DNA from: a bacterium
Lineage (GTDB): Bacteria > Sysuimicrobiota > Sysuimicrobiia > Sysuimicrobiales > Humicultoraceae
Assembly (NCBI GenBank): GCA_031082185.1
Contig: JAVHLI010000008.1
Location: 55,588-119,587, forward strand
Reading direction: 5' to 3'
Length of the DNA: 64,000 nucleotides
Position numbers and translations under genes: made by a program. Below the pieces are notes generated by a model. It was not told the DNA's origin and made no database searches. It worked only from the letters and a program-made list of their open reading frames with translations. Positions within the stretch are counted from its first letter, which is position 1. Each line of letters opens with the position of its first letter. Below, one piece after another: positions 43,675 through 52,422 of the stretch.

Positions 43675-45174
43675 ATCCTTGAGGTCACGGTTTTCGTCAG
43701 CGGCGGCGTGCTGCTCGCGCTGGAGATCATCGCCAGCCGGGTACTTGCGCCCTACTTCGGCAACTCGATCTATGTATGGGGCAGCCTGATAGGCGTCTTC
43801 CTCACGGCGCTGAGCGTGGGCTATGCCGTGGGCGGGCGGATCGCCGACCGGTTTCCATCACACGGCCTGTTCTCGGGGATCGTCTTCCTGGCCGGGCTGC
43901 TGACCGTCCCAATACCGATCCTCGCAACACCGGTGCTTGACGCGGTCGCCCGCGCCGACCTGGGGCCGCAGCTCAACCCGCTGGTCGGATCCATGGCGCT
44001 GTTCGTGGTGCCCAGCATCGTGATGGGCATGGTCTCGCCCTTTGCCGTGAGGCTGCGCGCCCAGGCCGTGGCCACGGTAGGGCAGACGGCCGGCGCGCTC
44101 TATGCCATCAGTACGGTGGGCTCGATTACCGGGACGCTGGCGGCGTCGTTCGTACTGATCAACTACTTCGGGGTTCGCGCCATCATCCATATCCTAGGGT
44201 TTACGCTGATGGCAATGGCCGTGATCGGATGGTTGGCCGCCCGGCAGCGGCCTGCCGCGGCGCTGGGCGCGGTGCTGGCGGTTCTGCTGGCAGCCGGGGT
44301 CACGGGGGCGTCACCCGCTCCCTCACCTACGCTGGTCTATGCACGCGACACCGTCTACCACCGGGTTACCGTTTCAGACGAGGGCACGGTCCGGTATCTC
44401 AAGCTGGACAACTACTGGCAGAGCGCCCTCGACCGCGAACGGCCGCAGCGCACGGTCTTTGCCTACGCGGACTACATGCACCTGCCCTTGATCTTCGTGC
44501 CCCGGCCCTCGCGTGCCGCGTTGATCGGGCTCGGCGGGGGCACGATCCCGGCCCGCTACGTGGCCGACTACCCCACGGTAACGATGGACGTGGCCGAGAT
44601 AGACCCCGAGGTGGTGACGGTGGCGCGGCGCTTCTTCGGCGTGGCGGACAGCGACCGCCTGATTATGACCGCGCGCGACGGCAGGCTGCACCTGCGCCTC
44701 GCGCAGGCGCGGTTCGACATCATCCTGACCGACGCCTACCTGATTGATACCATTCCCTTCCACCTGGCCACCCGCGAGTTCTTTGCGCTTACCCGCTCCC
44801 GGCTTGCGCCCGGGGGCGTGGTTGCCTCCAACATAATCGGCGCCCTGGACGGCCCGAACAGCCGGCTTTTCCGGGCGATCTACAAGACCATCCGCCAGGT
44901 CTTCCCCACGGTCTACGTCTTCCCGGTGGATTTCGGGCGCTACGGCGCGCCGGACTCGCTGCGCAACATCATCGTGATCGCGACCGACGCGCCGGCGATG
45001 CCGCCCGCGGAGATCAGGCGTCTGGCGCAGGCGCTGGTGGACGCGCGGCGGGTAACCGTGGACCGGTTCCTGAGCGCGGCCGGCGATCTTTACGAGGCGG
45101 TCATCCCGACCGCCGACGTCCCAGCGCTCTCCGACAACTTCGCGCCCATTGATGCGCTGATACCGACTCGATAG
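43675..45174 (+). CDS. Membrane-bound spermidine synthase-like (fused MFS/methyltransferase-fold) protein
   Basis: The N-terminal half has about seven membrane helices, starting [19 protein letters not shown]. The C-terminal half is a spermidine-synthase-like Rossmann domain ([34 protein letters not shown] and [15 protein letters not shown]). Such fused proteins are widespread; aminopropyl transfer is unproven. Start choice is difficult: TTG 43645 has no ribosome site, GTG 43666 overlaps one, while GGAGG (43662-43666) is eight bases before ATC 43675, which gives the expected short N-terminus (499 residues). Confidence 0.75.
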   Translation: MLEVTVFVSGGVLLALEIIASRVLAPYFGNSIYVWGSLIGVFLTALSVGYAVGGRIADRFPSHGLFSGIVFLAGLLTVPIPILATPVLDAVARADLGPQLNPLVGSMALFVVPSIVMGMVSPFAVRLRAQAVATVGQTAGALYAISTVGSITGTLAASFVLINYFGVRAIIHILGFTLMAMAVIGWLAARQRPAAALGAVLAVLLAAGVTGASPAPSPTLVYARDTVYHRVTVSDEGTVRYLKLDNYWQSALDRERPQRTVFAYADYMHLPLIFVPRPSRAALIGLGGGTIPARYVADYPTVTMDVAEIDPEVVTVARRFFGVADSDRLIMTARDGRLHLRLAQARFDIILTDAYLIDTIPFHLATREFFALTRSRLAPGGVVASNIIGALDGPNSRLFRAIYKTIRQVFPTVYVFPVDFGRYGAPDSLRNIIVIATDAPAMPPAEIRRLAQALVDARRVTVDRFLSAAGDLYEAVIPTADVPALSDNFAPIDALIPTR

Positions 45175-45241
45175 GCCGGGAGTTGGGCACAACGGTAGTG
45201 CGACGAGATGCCCTGGTTGCCGGACAGGAGGTCTTGGCGCC

Positions 45242-45457
45242 ATGCCGGTGCTGAAGATCGTCCTGGGGGACGTCGTGCGAATGCGCAAGACCCATCCCTG
45301 CGGGAACGACCAGTGGGAAGTAGTGCGTCTTGGGGCTGACATAGGGGTTCGGTGCCTGAAGTGCGGCAGGAGGGTCCTGATGCCGCGCGTGAAGTTCGAG
45401 CGCCGGATTCGGACCTTCATTCGGCGCGGCCCCGGCTTCGCCGAGGTAGGCCCGTAG
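45242..45457 (+). CDS. DUF951 small protein
   Basis: The 71-residue protein has the DUF951 layout: [20 protein letters not shown], then [20 protein letters not shown] with a CxxC and an upstream Cys that may bind zinc, and a basic end. In many Bacillota this gene lies beside ychF, and here ychF follows after one intervening gene. ATG 45242 follows AGGAGG. Function unknown. Confidence 0.88.
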   Translation: MPVLKIVLGDVVRMRKTHPCGNDQWEVVRLGADIGVRCLKCGRRVLMPRVKFERRIRTFIRRGPGFAEVGP

Positions 45458-45500
45458 GGGAACGAGCGTGGCGCGCTGGATCTAGGGTGAGGGCTGGATA

Positions 45501-48500
45501 TTGAGTACGGGATCGCGGTATAGGGTTGCATACCCGTGGGCGGTCGCGGCGGCATCCGCCGCAGCGATGGCCGCGGCGCTGTCCACCGCGGCCTGGCCGC
45601 CGCCGCAGGAGTTCGCGCTGCTGTGCATGGCAGGGGTGATCGCCAGCGCGCTACGCGTGCCGATGCCCGCGGGCGGCTACCGGAGCCTGCGGCCCGCGGT
45701 GGCCGCTGCCGGTATCGGGCTCTTCGGCGCCCCCCCGGCCGCGGTTGCCCTGGCGGTCGGCGCGGTGCTTGGGGACGGCGTCCTGCGCCAGCGCCCGCTG
45801 CGCGTCACGCTGTTCAACGCTGCCCAGGCGACCCTGGCCACGCTTGCGGCCGGGAGTGTCGCGGCCCAGGTTCAACCCGGTTTCGCCGGATGGACCGGCC
45901 CTCTTCCCCCTGTGCGCGAGAGCGTGGCCCACGCGCTGGCAATCCTGGCGGCGGCAGCGGCTTTCGCCACCGTTTCCTCCGTGCTGGTGAGCTGGTACAT
46001 CGCCCTGCGGCGGCGACGGGCGTTCGCAGGCGTGTTGGGAGCCAACATTGGGGTTGAGACCATCAACACGTTCCTGCTGTTTGGGTTCGGTTCGATCACC
46101 GGGTTGGTCATCAACGGCAACCTGCCGCTGCTTGCGCTGCTGGTCGCGGTTCCGGTGGCGATGGTCACGGCCGTGCTGGTGCTCTCCACCGGCGGGAGGC
46201 AGGCATCGGCAGAACTGGAGGCGCTTCACGCTGCGGCCCTGGAGATCGGCCGCTCTGAGACCCCGGACGAGATAACGCAGGTTGTGGCAGTGGCCATGGA
46301 CAGGCTGGTGGTTTCGGATACGGCGATGACATGGCTGCGCCGGAGCGGTGAATCCGGGGCCATCCCGGTTCACGGCGGCGGCCCCGAAAACGGCGAAGCG
46401 GTAGGCCAGATCGAGCTGGCCGGGCTGGTCGCGGAGGTCATGCGGTCCGGCCGGCCGGTGCGATCCGGCAACTATGAGCGCGATCGCAGGCGCAACCCGC
46501 GCCTCCGGCCGCTCGCCGGCACGGGTGCGGTGCTTTCTGCGCTGGTCGTCCCGATGGCCGCCGCCGGGGAGGTCTGGGGCGCCCTGGCCTTTGCCGAGGG
46601 CGAGCGCCACCACTTTACCGCCCGGCACGAGTATCTGGCCGCTACGCTGGCAGGATACGCCGCGGTGGCCATGCGGAACGCGCACCAGATCGAGGAGGGC
46701 CGGCGCCAGGGGGAACGGCTGGTCGCGCTCCAGCACCTTGGGTTTGCTCCGAGCGCTACGCTCGACATTGACGAGGCGTGCCGGTTCCTGGTGAGGCGGT
46801 CGGCGGAGGCGCTGGGCGCAAGGTACGCGCTGCTGGCGCTGTACGATGGAGTGCGCCGCGAACTGCACGGGCAGGCAGCGTACGGCACGGATGAGGAAGA
46901 GCTGAGGCGGCTACGCGTGGGCATGGATGCCGAGCCAGGGGCGCTGCGTGAGGCGGTGCGCGCCATCCGTGAGCGCCGTTCCATTGCCTGCGCCATTGGC
47001 GACGACGATCAGGTGCCGGCCTGCCGCTGTCCGGTGCTCCTGGCTCTACCCGAGGGCCGCCACGCGCTGACCTCGCCCATGACCCACCAGGGCCGTCCAG
47101 TGGGAGCCCTGACCGTGGTGCGCAGTGAGCCGCGCCCATTCTCCGCGGCGGAGGCCGCCATTATCGAGGCGACCGCGGTCCAGGGAGCAGCGGCGATTGA
47201 GAACGCCCGTGCGTGCGCCGCGTTGAAGGTGCGGAATGGCCGCCTCCAGGCGGCCGTCGAGGTGTTCGGCCAGATGGGTAGGGCCGCTGACCTGCAGGCC
47301 ATCTTCGCGCTGGTCGCGGAGGGAGCGCGCGACCTGTTCGGCACAGGCCGCTGCATGCTGCTGGCCTGGGACGGCCAGGGCCCCATCAGGGAGGCGCTTG
47401 GGGCCGGGTTGTCCGACGAATCCCATCGTGCCGTGGTCGCGCGCATCCAGGACGGCCGCAGCCGGTACACCGCACCGGGGGCCCGGCCGCACGTGATGGC
47501 CGGCCTGCCGGCAGGTCCAGGGGGGGAACCAACACGGTCCGCCGTCCTCTTTCCGCTCAGGACCAACGCGACATTCTTAGGGCTGATGACGCTGGTCTAC
47601 GATGACGAAGGCGGAGGCATCTCTGCCGACATGGAGATGGCCGCGGCGTTCGCCGACCAGGTGGCGGCTGCCATGGCACGGATGGCTCTTCAAGTTCATG
47701 GCGAGCGGCGCCTCGACGAGCTTGTGCTGATGAACCGCATCGTCGGGTCGGTAAGCGCTTCGCTGGACCCCGTTGAAGTGTGCCGTATCGCGGTGTCCGA
47801 ACTCGCCGACGCGGTGGGAGTTGCACGCGTCACGATTCATCGCCTGGAAGGTGCGCTGCTGCGCTTGATCGCGCAGGTCGGTTCCCCCGACGCACCCGCA
47901 GAGATCCCGGTATTCTCAGGGATCAGGGGGCGCGTGGTCCGCAGCGGCCGCCCCGAGTTGGTCGCGAACGTGCGCGACGACCCAGACCACATCTCCAGCA
48001 GCCCAGATACGGTCAGCATGGCCGCCGTGCCGGTCGTCCTGGAAGGCGTCACCACCGGCGTTCTCACAGCGGAGGGCACCGGCGCGCGCCCGCTGACACC
48101 GCACACCTACGAGTTCCTGGCCGAGTTCGCCGGGCAGTTGAGCATAGCGGTGAGGAACGCCTCTCTCTTCGAGGACCTGCGCAGGACGCACGACGAGCTG
48201 CAGGTGCTGTTCGAGGCCGCGAAGGCCGTAAGCGGCACGCTTGATCTTCGCACCGTGCTGGACAGCCTGGTCTCGGTCGCCTGTCGTGCATTCGGCTACG
48301 AGAACGGCGCGCTGCTGATGGTGGACGCCGCCACGGGAGAGCTCGTCGTGGAGGCGGCATACGGGTACCAGCGTCCCGTGGTCGGGGTGCGCGTGGCCGT
48401 AGGGACAGGGATTAGCGGGTGGGTGGCCCGGACCGGCAGCCCCCTCATGGTGGACGACGTCAGTACGGACCCACGTTACAACCAGGTGGACAACCGGGTG

Positions 48501-49178
48501 CGCTCTGAGATGGCCGTGCCGCTCATCGCCGAGGGGAAGGTGCTGGGCGTCTTCAACATCGCGAGCACGCGCCTGGCGGCCTTCGGACCGCGCGACCTGC
48601 ACCTGTTGGGCACCCTGGCCTCCTACGCGGTCGTGGCGATCCAGAACGCGCGGCTGTACGAGCAGGCCCAGCGCCTCGCGATCACCGACGGCCTCACCGA
48701 GCTGTACAACCACAGGTACTTCTACGAGGCGCTCGAGCGGCTTCTCGAGCGGGCCCGCCGGGACGCGCAGCCACTCGCCATCATCATGGCCGAGATAGAT
48801 CGGTTCAAGCACCACAACGACACCTACGGACACAAGAGCGGGGACGAGGTCCTGCGTACGATCGCAGGGCTGTTGCGGCGCGGCAGCCGGCCCTCGGACG
48901 TTGTCGCGCGGTACGGCGGCGACGAGTTCATGGTGGTGCTGCCCGGCGCGAGTGGGGCCGCGGCGTACGAGACGGCCGAGCGCCTGCGCCGTACGGTTGA
49001 GACGTATCCTCTCCTCGCCAACGGCGATATCATAACCAGCATCACCATGAGCGTGGGGGTGGCGGCCTTCCCGCAGGACGGCACGACGGCCGGCGCGCTG
49101 GTCGAGGCGGTGGACCGCGCGCAATACCTCGCCAAGCGGTCCGGAGGCAACAAGGTCCACGCGGCCCACGAGGCCTGA
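45501..49178 (+). CDS. Membrane multi-GAF diguanylate cyclase (GGDEF)
   Basis: The 1225-residue protein starts with about seven hydrophobic helices (residues 12-235) of a MASE-like sensor. It continues with what look like five GAF domains beginning near residues 245, 406, 580, 736 and 897. It ends with a GGDEF domain (LAITDGLTELYNHRYFYEAL near 1058; intact YGGDEF near 1140). RPSD five residues before the GGDEF is a product-inhibition I-site. It should make cyclic di-GMP in response to membrane and ligand inputs. TTG 45501 is the start; it separates DUF951 from ychF, which suggests late insertion into a conserved pair. Confidence 0.9.
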   Translation: MSTGSRYRVAYPWAVAAASAAAMAAALSTAAWPPPQEFALLCMAGVIASALRVPMPAGGYRSLRPAVAAAGIGLFGAPPAAVALAVGAVLGDGVLRQRPLRVTLFNAAQATLATLAAGSVAAQVQPGFAGWTGPLPPVRESVAHALAILAAAAAFATVSSVLVSWYIALRRRRAFAGVLGANIGVETINTFLLFGFGSITGLVINGNLPLLALLVAVPVAMVTAVLVLSTGGRQASAELEALHAAALEIGRSETPDEITQVVAVAMDRLVVSDTAMTWLRRSGESGAIPVHGGGPENGEAVGQIELAGLVAEVMRSGRPVRSGNYERDRRRNPRLRPLAGTGAVLSALVVPMAAAGEVWGALAFAEGERHHFTARHEYLAATLAGYAAVAMRNAHQIEEGRRQGERLVALQHLGFAPSATLDIDEACRFLVRRSAEALGARYALLALYDGVRRELHGQAAYGTDEEELRRLRVGMDAEPGALREAVRAIRERRSIACAIGDDDQVPACRCPVLLALPEGRHALTSPMTHQGRPVGALTVVRSEPRPFSAAEAAIIEATAVQGAAAIENARACAALKVRNGRLQAAVEVFGQMGRAADLQAIFALVAEGARDLFGTGRCMLLAWDGQGPIREALGAGLSDESHRAVVARIQDGRSRYTAPGARPHVMAGLPAGPGGEPTRSAVLFPLRTNATFLGLMTLVYDDEGGGISADMEMAAAFADQVAAAMARMALQVHGERRLDELVLMNRIVGSVSASLDPVEVCRIAVSELADAVGVARVTIHRLEGALLRLIAQVGSPDAPAEIPVFSGIRGRVVRSGRPELVANVRDDPDHISSSPDTVSMAAVPVVLEGVTTGVLTAEGTGARPLTPHTYEFLAEFAGQLSIAVRNASLFEDLRRTHDELQVLFEAAKAVSGTLDLRTVLDSLVSVACRAFGYENGALLMVDAATGELVVEAAYGYQRPVVGVRVAVGTGISGWVARTGSPLMVDDVSTDPRYNQVDNRVRSEMAVPLIAEGKVLGVFNIASTRLAAFGPRDLHLLGTLASYAVVAIQNARLYEQAQRLAITDGLTELYNHRYFYEALERLLERARRDAQPLAIIMAEIDRFKHHNDTYGHKSGDEVLRTIAGLLRRGSRPSDVVARYGGDEFMVVLPGASGAAAYETAERLRRTVETYPLLANGDIITSITMSVGVAAFPQDGTTAGALVEAVDRAQYLAKRSGGNKVHAAHEA

Positions 49179-49187
49179 CGGGCTACC

Positions 49188-50282
49188 ATGGGCCTGGCGC
49201 TGGGACTGGTTGGCCTTCCCAACGCCGGGAAGTCCACTCTCTTCAACGCGCTGACCCGCGCCGGCGCAGCGGTGGCCTCCTACCCGTTCACAACGATAGA
49301 GCCCAACCTGGGGCAGGTGGCAGTTCCGGACCCGCGCCTGCAGGCGGTGGCCGGGGTGATCCACCCTGCCCGCACGGTGCCGGCGACCGTTCGATTCATT
49401 GACATCGCAGGACTCGTGCAGGGCGCCTCCCGCGGCGAAGGGCTGGGCAATCGATTCCTGGCCCACATCCGCGAGGTGGACGCGATCGTGCACGTCGTCC
49501 GCTGCTTCTCCGACGCCGCGGCACCCCTGGATGAGGCCGGCCTGTATCCGGTGCGCGATGCCGAGATCGTGGAAACGGAGCTGGCGCTGGCCGACCTCGA
49601 GACCGTCGAGCGGGCGCGCGAGCGGGCGGCGACACGGGCCAAGGCCGGAGAGGCGGCCGCGCGGGAACAGGGGGCGGTGCTGGCACGCATCGCGGCCGCG
49701 CTGGCCGAAGGCGTGCCCGTGCGGCGGCAGCCGCTTTCGGACCCAGAGCGCGCCCTGGCCCGCGAACTGCGCCTGCTTACCGCTAAGCCCGTCATCTACG
49801 TTGCCAACCTCGATGAGCGCCTCCTTCCAGACGGAGGGCCCTCGGCGGCGGCGCTGCGCGCGCTGGCCGATCGCCAGGGCGCCGCGTTCATCGGTTTGGC
49901 CGCACGCCTGGAAGCCGAACTCGGCGACCTGCCCCCGGACGAGGCCCAGGCATACATGGCCGCGACGGGCCTGGAGGAGCCCGGCGCCAACCGGTTGATA
50001 CGCCTGGGATTCGCCACGCTGGGCCTGGTGAACTTCTGCACGGTGCTCTCGAACGAGGTGCGCGCGTGGCCGATCCCCAAGGGCACAACCGCGCTTTCGG
50101 CCGCCGGCGAGATCCACACCGACATGGCGCGCGGGTTCATCCGGGCAGAGGTGATTGCCTGGGATGCCCTGGTCGCTGCCGGCAGCATGCACGCGGCGCG
50201 CGAACACGGCGCGGTGCGCACCGAGGGTCGCGACTATCAGGTGGCCGACGGGGACGTGATCACGTTCCGCTTCGCGGTGTAG
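49188..50282 (+). CDS. ychF: Ribosome-binding ATPase YchF/OLA1
   Basis: The 364-residue P-loop protein has GLPNAGKSTLFNAL (about residues 9-22), FTTIEPNLG, DIAGLVQGASRGEGLGN and the C-terminal TGS-like domain (with TALSAAGEIHTDMARGFIRA). YchF binds ribosomes and hydrolyses ATP rather than GTP. The start at ATG 49188 follows the cyclase stop by nine bases. It is the last core gene before the accessory island. Confidence 0.95.
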   Translation: MGLALGLVGLPNAGKSTLFNALTRAGAAVASYPFTTIEPNLGQVAVPDPRLQAVAGVIHPARTVPATVRFIDIAGLVQGASRGEGLGNRFLAHIREVDAIVHVVRCFSDAAAPLDEAGLYPVRDAEIVETELALADLETVERARERAATRAKAGEAAAREQGAVLARIAAALAEGVPVRRQPLSDPERALARELRLLTAKPVIYVANLDERLLPDGGPSAAALRALADRQGAAFIGLAARLEAELGDLPPDEAQAYMAATGLEEPGANRLIRLGFATLGLVNFCTVLSNEVRAWPIPKGTTALSAAGEIHTDMARGFIRAEVIAWDALVAAGSMHAAREHGAVRTEGRDYQVADGDVITFRFAV

Positions 50283-50346
50283 CCTCGGGCGTCGCCGCCC
50301 TTTGATTTGGGACCGCGCTCCCTCCGCCCGGTAGTGGGTCAATTTG

Positions 50347-50633
50347 ATGGGTGACCCCCTCTTGAAAAGGGCAAGAAGCGTCCTCTCGTTCTTGTCGAGT
50401 GGCTGGATTCTCATTCTGGCCGTGGTTGGCAAACCCTCGGTCAGATAGAACGCGCCTCCGAACCCCTTCATTGTCGGTCGGTGGGCTGGTTAGTTTTGGA
50501 GAACGAGACCTGTAAGGTTTTGGTGCCGCACATCGCCGGGGAGAAGAACGGCGATGCCGTCCTTCTTGGTTGTGGGGACCTGACTATTCCAGCACGTGCG
50601 ATTGTGAAGCTGACTGTCTTGAGGGAAGCGTGA
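50347..50633 (+). pseudogene. Small conserved-looking protein gene with a frameshift in a C run
   Basis: From 50355 to the TGA at 50633 one frame encodes a well-composed peptide (RPLVLVEWLDSHSGRGWQTL, later CRSVGWLVLENETCKVLVP, GDLTIPARAIVKLTVLREA), but it has no ATG, GTG or TTG. The nearest ATG (50347) is in another frame. Adding one C to the run of five Cs at 50355-50359 would join them as MGDPPLEKGKKRP and so on. The gene is therefore broken or mis-sequenced, or uses a rare start. The family is unnamed to me; the domain looks like those of short phage or plasmid proteins. Confidence 0.5.
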
Positions 50634-50636
50634 CTA

Positions 50637-50780
50637 CTACTTGTCCTTTCCCTTCCCCGGGTGCGGTACTCGTTCAACTACCGTGGTGTTCGGACGCTTC
50701 CGTGCGTCTTCCACGGGGATGAATTCTCCCGTCTTGGCATCGCGTCCACGCAGACTGCTTTCGGTCGGCTTCTTAGACAT
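50637..50780 (-). CDS. Hypothetical 47-residue polar protein
   Basis: This short frame starts at ATG 50780 with GGAGG eight bases upstream. It encodes MSKKPTESSLRGRDAKTGEF followed by IPVEDARKRPNTTVVERVP and a Lys/Gly tail. I recognise the GRDAKTGEFxPVxxAxxRPxTTVVExV pattern as one that recurs in unannotated short proteins of many bacteria; its role is unknown. It converges on the frameshifted gene at 50355-50633, with three bases between the stops. Confidence 0.65.
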   Translation of the reverse strand: MSKKPTESSLRGRDAKTGEFIPVEDARKRPNTTVVERVPHPGKGKDK

Positions 50781-50810
50781 GAGGTGAACCTCCATGCGTT
50801 GGGTTTGGGC

Positions 50811-50839
50811 TAGTCAGAATCCCCACACTATGTCATACT
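50811..50839 (+). promoter_or_regulatory. Candidate promoter for a leaderless transcript
   Basis: TAGTCA (50811-50816) and CATACT (50834-50839) are 17 bases apart. The -10 ends seven bases before the ATG of the 75-residue gene at 50846, which has no ribosome site. The mRNA would therefore start at or next to the AUG. Confidence 0.35.
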
Positions 50840-50845
50840 CAGATT

Positions 50846-51073
50846 ATGCCAAACCGGTCAAGCAAAACACAAGACCCCAACAGCATTGCTGCCTGGATCG
50901 TCCAGCAGACTGCTCAGGCGGTCAAAGAGGGCAAGGACCCCTTGGCCGTCGAACTCGGCCGGCGCGGGGGACTGAAGGGCGGGAAGGCGAGGGCGGAGAA
51001 ACTTTCCCCGCAGAAACGTCATGCTATAGCCAAGAAAGCTGCTCGCGCTCGCTGGCAAAGCCCAAGAGGATAA
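50846..51073 (+). CDS. Small Lys/Ala-rich, histone-H1-like protein
   Basis: The 75-residue protein has a helix IAAWIVQQTAQAVKEGKDPL, a glycine-basic hinge LGRRGGLKGGKARAEKL, and a C-terminal helix KRHAIAKKAARARWQSPRG. The same LGRxGGxKGGxARAxxLxxxxRxxIAKKAAxARW pattern occurs in many small proteins that are often misnamed histone H1; nucleic-acid binding is plausible. It is followed after 17 bp by the SDH proteinase gene and appears to be in one transcript with it. Confidence 0.75.
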   Translation: MPNRSSKTQDPNSIAAWIVQQTAQAVKEGKDPLAVELGRRGGLKGGKARAEKLSPQKRHAIAKKAARARWQSPRG

Positions 51074-51090
51074 CGGGGGGCCTGACTGCC

Positions 51091-51999
51091 ATGGTTGAAC
51101 CGGTCGCGCCAGCTGCTCACACTAGCTCGAACAAGATCATCGAGCAGCAATTGGATTCGCGCGTTGACGCGCTTGAACGCGTCCTTGGTACAGACGTTTT
51201 GGCGTTCTCTGGGCTAATTCTTGCTCGCTCTGACGACCTGGTTCGCGAGGCGGTCGAAACCAGAGATAACAAGAAGACGAAACTTGTCGTCGTTCTTGAA
51301 ACGGCAGGAGGCTATATCGAGGTAGCCGAGCGAATCGCTAACACCTTGCGTCGTCACTATCAGTATGTGGACTTCATCATTCCGAACGCTGCTATGTCGG
51401 CGGGTACGGTTCTTGCGATGTCTGGCGATGCCATCCACATGGATTATTACTCTGTATTGGGGCCGATTGACCCTCAAATAGAGCGTCCGGGTAGCCCTGG
51501 ATTCGTACCTGCTCTGGGCTATTTGATTCAGTTCGAACGTCTTGTTGAGAAGTCCAACAGAGGGACACTTACTACAGCCGAACTGGCCTACTTGGTACAG
51601 AGGTTTGATCCAGGCGAGCTTTACCTATTTGAACAGGAACGCGAATTGTCTATATCGCTATTGAAAGAGTGGCTAGTCAAGTACAAGTTCAAGAACTGGA
51701 GTATCACACAGACGCAGCAAAAGAGTGTTACCCCCGAAATGAAGATGGATAGAGCGGCAGAAATAGCGCTGAGGCTGAATAATACCGAGAGGTGGCACTC
51801 TCACAGTCGTGGAATCCCAATGGAAGTGCTTCGTAGGGATCTCAAATTGCAGATAGAGGATTTTGGCGAGAGTGAACCCTTGAACAAGGCCGTTCGGGAA
51901 TATCATAAGTTACTGACTGATTACATGATGCGGATTGGAGCGACCTGGGCAATTCACAGGTATCAAGATCATTTTGTCTCTTCAGCCGTGAGGGAATAG
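51091..51999 (+). CDS. SDH-family Clp-fold serine proteinase (cytoplasmic, SppA-like fold)
   Basis: The 302-residue protein has the crotonase/Clp fold of the serine dehydrogenase proteinase family. After the strand KLVVVLETAGGYIEVAERIA comes the catalytic-serine motif NAAMSAGTVLAM (Ser103) and the MDYYSVLGPIDPQIE segment that probably carries further active-site residues. No signal peptide or membrane helix is visible, unlike SppA. Lower GC and relaxed codon use mark it as acquired. ATG 51091 follows GGGGGG; a longer in-frame version would overlap the preceding gene. Substrate unknown; relatives often occur in mobile regions. Confidence 0.78.
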   Translation: MVEPVAPAAHTSSNKIIEQQLDSRVDALERVLGTDVLAFSGLILARSDDLVREAVETRDNKKTKLVVVLETAGGYIEVAERIANTLRRHYQYVDFIIPNAAMSAGTVLAMSGDAIHMDYYSVLGPIDPQIERPGSPGFVPALGYLIQFERLVEKSNRGTLTTAELAYLVQRFDPGELYLFEQERELSISLLKEWLVKYKFKNWSITQTQQKSVTPEMKMDRAAEIALRLNNTERWHSHSRGIPMEVLRRDLKLQIEDFGESEPLNKAVREYHKLLTDYMMRIGATWAIHRYQDHFVSSAVRE

Positions 52000-52001
52000 C
52001 C

Positions 52002-52208
52002 ATGCCTTCTCAGCCTGATGTCAAGAAAATCCTGGACCGTAACCCTCGTGTGAACAGGAAGCAATTTGAGGAAGTAATAGCCTTGTTGGGCTTCCTGCGT
52101 GACAATGGGGTTAGGGCAGCTCAGTACAATATCAAGTCTCCATTCAGTCGTTACGAAGGTATTCGACAGAGGAAACAAGGCACCCCGCCCGTTCCAAGTA
52201 CAGACTGA
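52002..52208 (+). CDS. Hypothetical 68-residue protein, third gene of the SDH proteinase cassette
   Basis: This gene starts two bases after the proteinase stop (ATG 52002, AGGG upstream). It encodes KKILDRNPRVNRKQFEEVIA then LLGFLRDNGVRAAQYNIKSP and a polar tail. It is helical and slightly basic with no recognised domain. The tight spacing suggests it works with the proteinase, as an adaptor, substrate or inhibitor; that is inference. Confidence 0.6.
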   Translation: MPSQPDVKKILDRNPRVNRKQFEEVIALLGFLRDNGVRAAQYNIKSPFSRYEGIRQRKQGTPPVPSTD

Positions 52209-52224
52209 GAGTTTTCGTCCTTCC

Positions 52225-52253
52225 TTGACAGTGCTTGGGCGGTCAAGCATAAT
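52225..52253 (+). promoter_or_regulatory. Promoter of the IS1-like transposase remnant
   Basis: TTGACA (52225-52230) and CATAAT (52248-52253) with a 17-base spacer form a near-consensus promoter seven bases before the GTG of the transposase stub. Confidence 0.6.
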
Positions 52254-52259
52254 GAGGGT

Positions 52260-52394
52260 GTGAACCGGCTCTCCCTTGAGGAACGAACTCGCGTAGTTTC
52301 GGCCTTGGTTGAGGGTAATTCCATCCGGGCCACCTGCCGTATGACCGGAGCGGCCAAGGGCACGGTCCTCCGGCTCCTATTGACCCTTGCATAA
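52260..52394 (+). pseudogene. N-terminal stub of an IS1-like transposase
   Basis: The 44 codons encode NRLSLEERTRVVSALVEGNS followed by IRATCRMTGAAKGTVLRLL, the helix-turn-helix that opens IS1-like transposases. The normal continuation (a Cys-rich zinc part and the DDE core) is missing: the match stops at about 52380 and the frame ends LTLA-stop in the next element's end. It was cut by insertion of the IS630-like element. Confidence 0.75.
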
Positions 52395-52422
52395 GTAATG
52401 GGACGATGATATCTTCCCATGC

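Noticed and set aside
45175..45241. A tRNA-like 5' half with a D-arm-like GCAC-AACGGTA-GTGC before DUF951.
   Set aside because: No anticodon stem, T arm or acceptor 3' strand can be found, so it is probably chance or a very old remnant.
47916..50471. An 851-codon minus-strand frame opposite the cyclase and ychF.
   Set aside because: Antisense shadow of two well-supported genes without recognisable domains.
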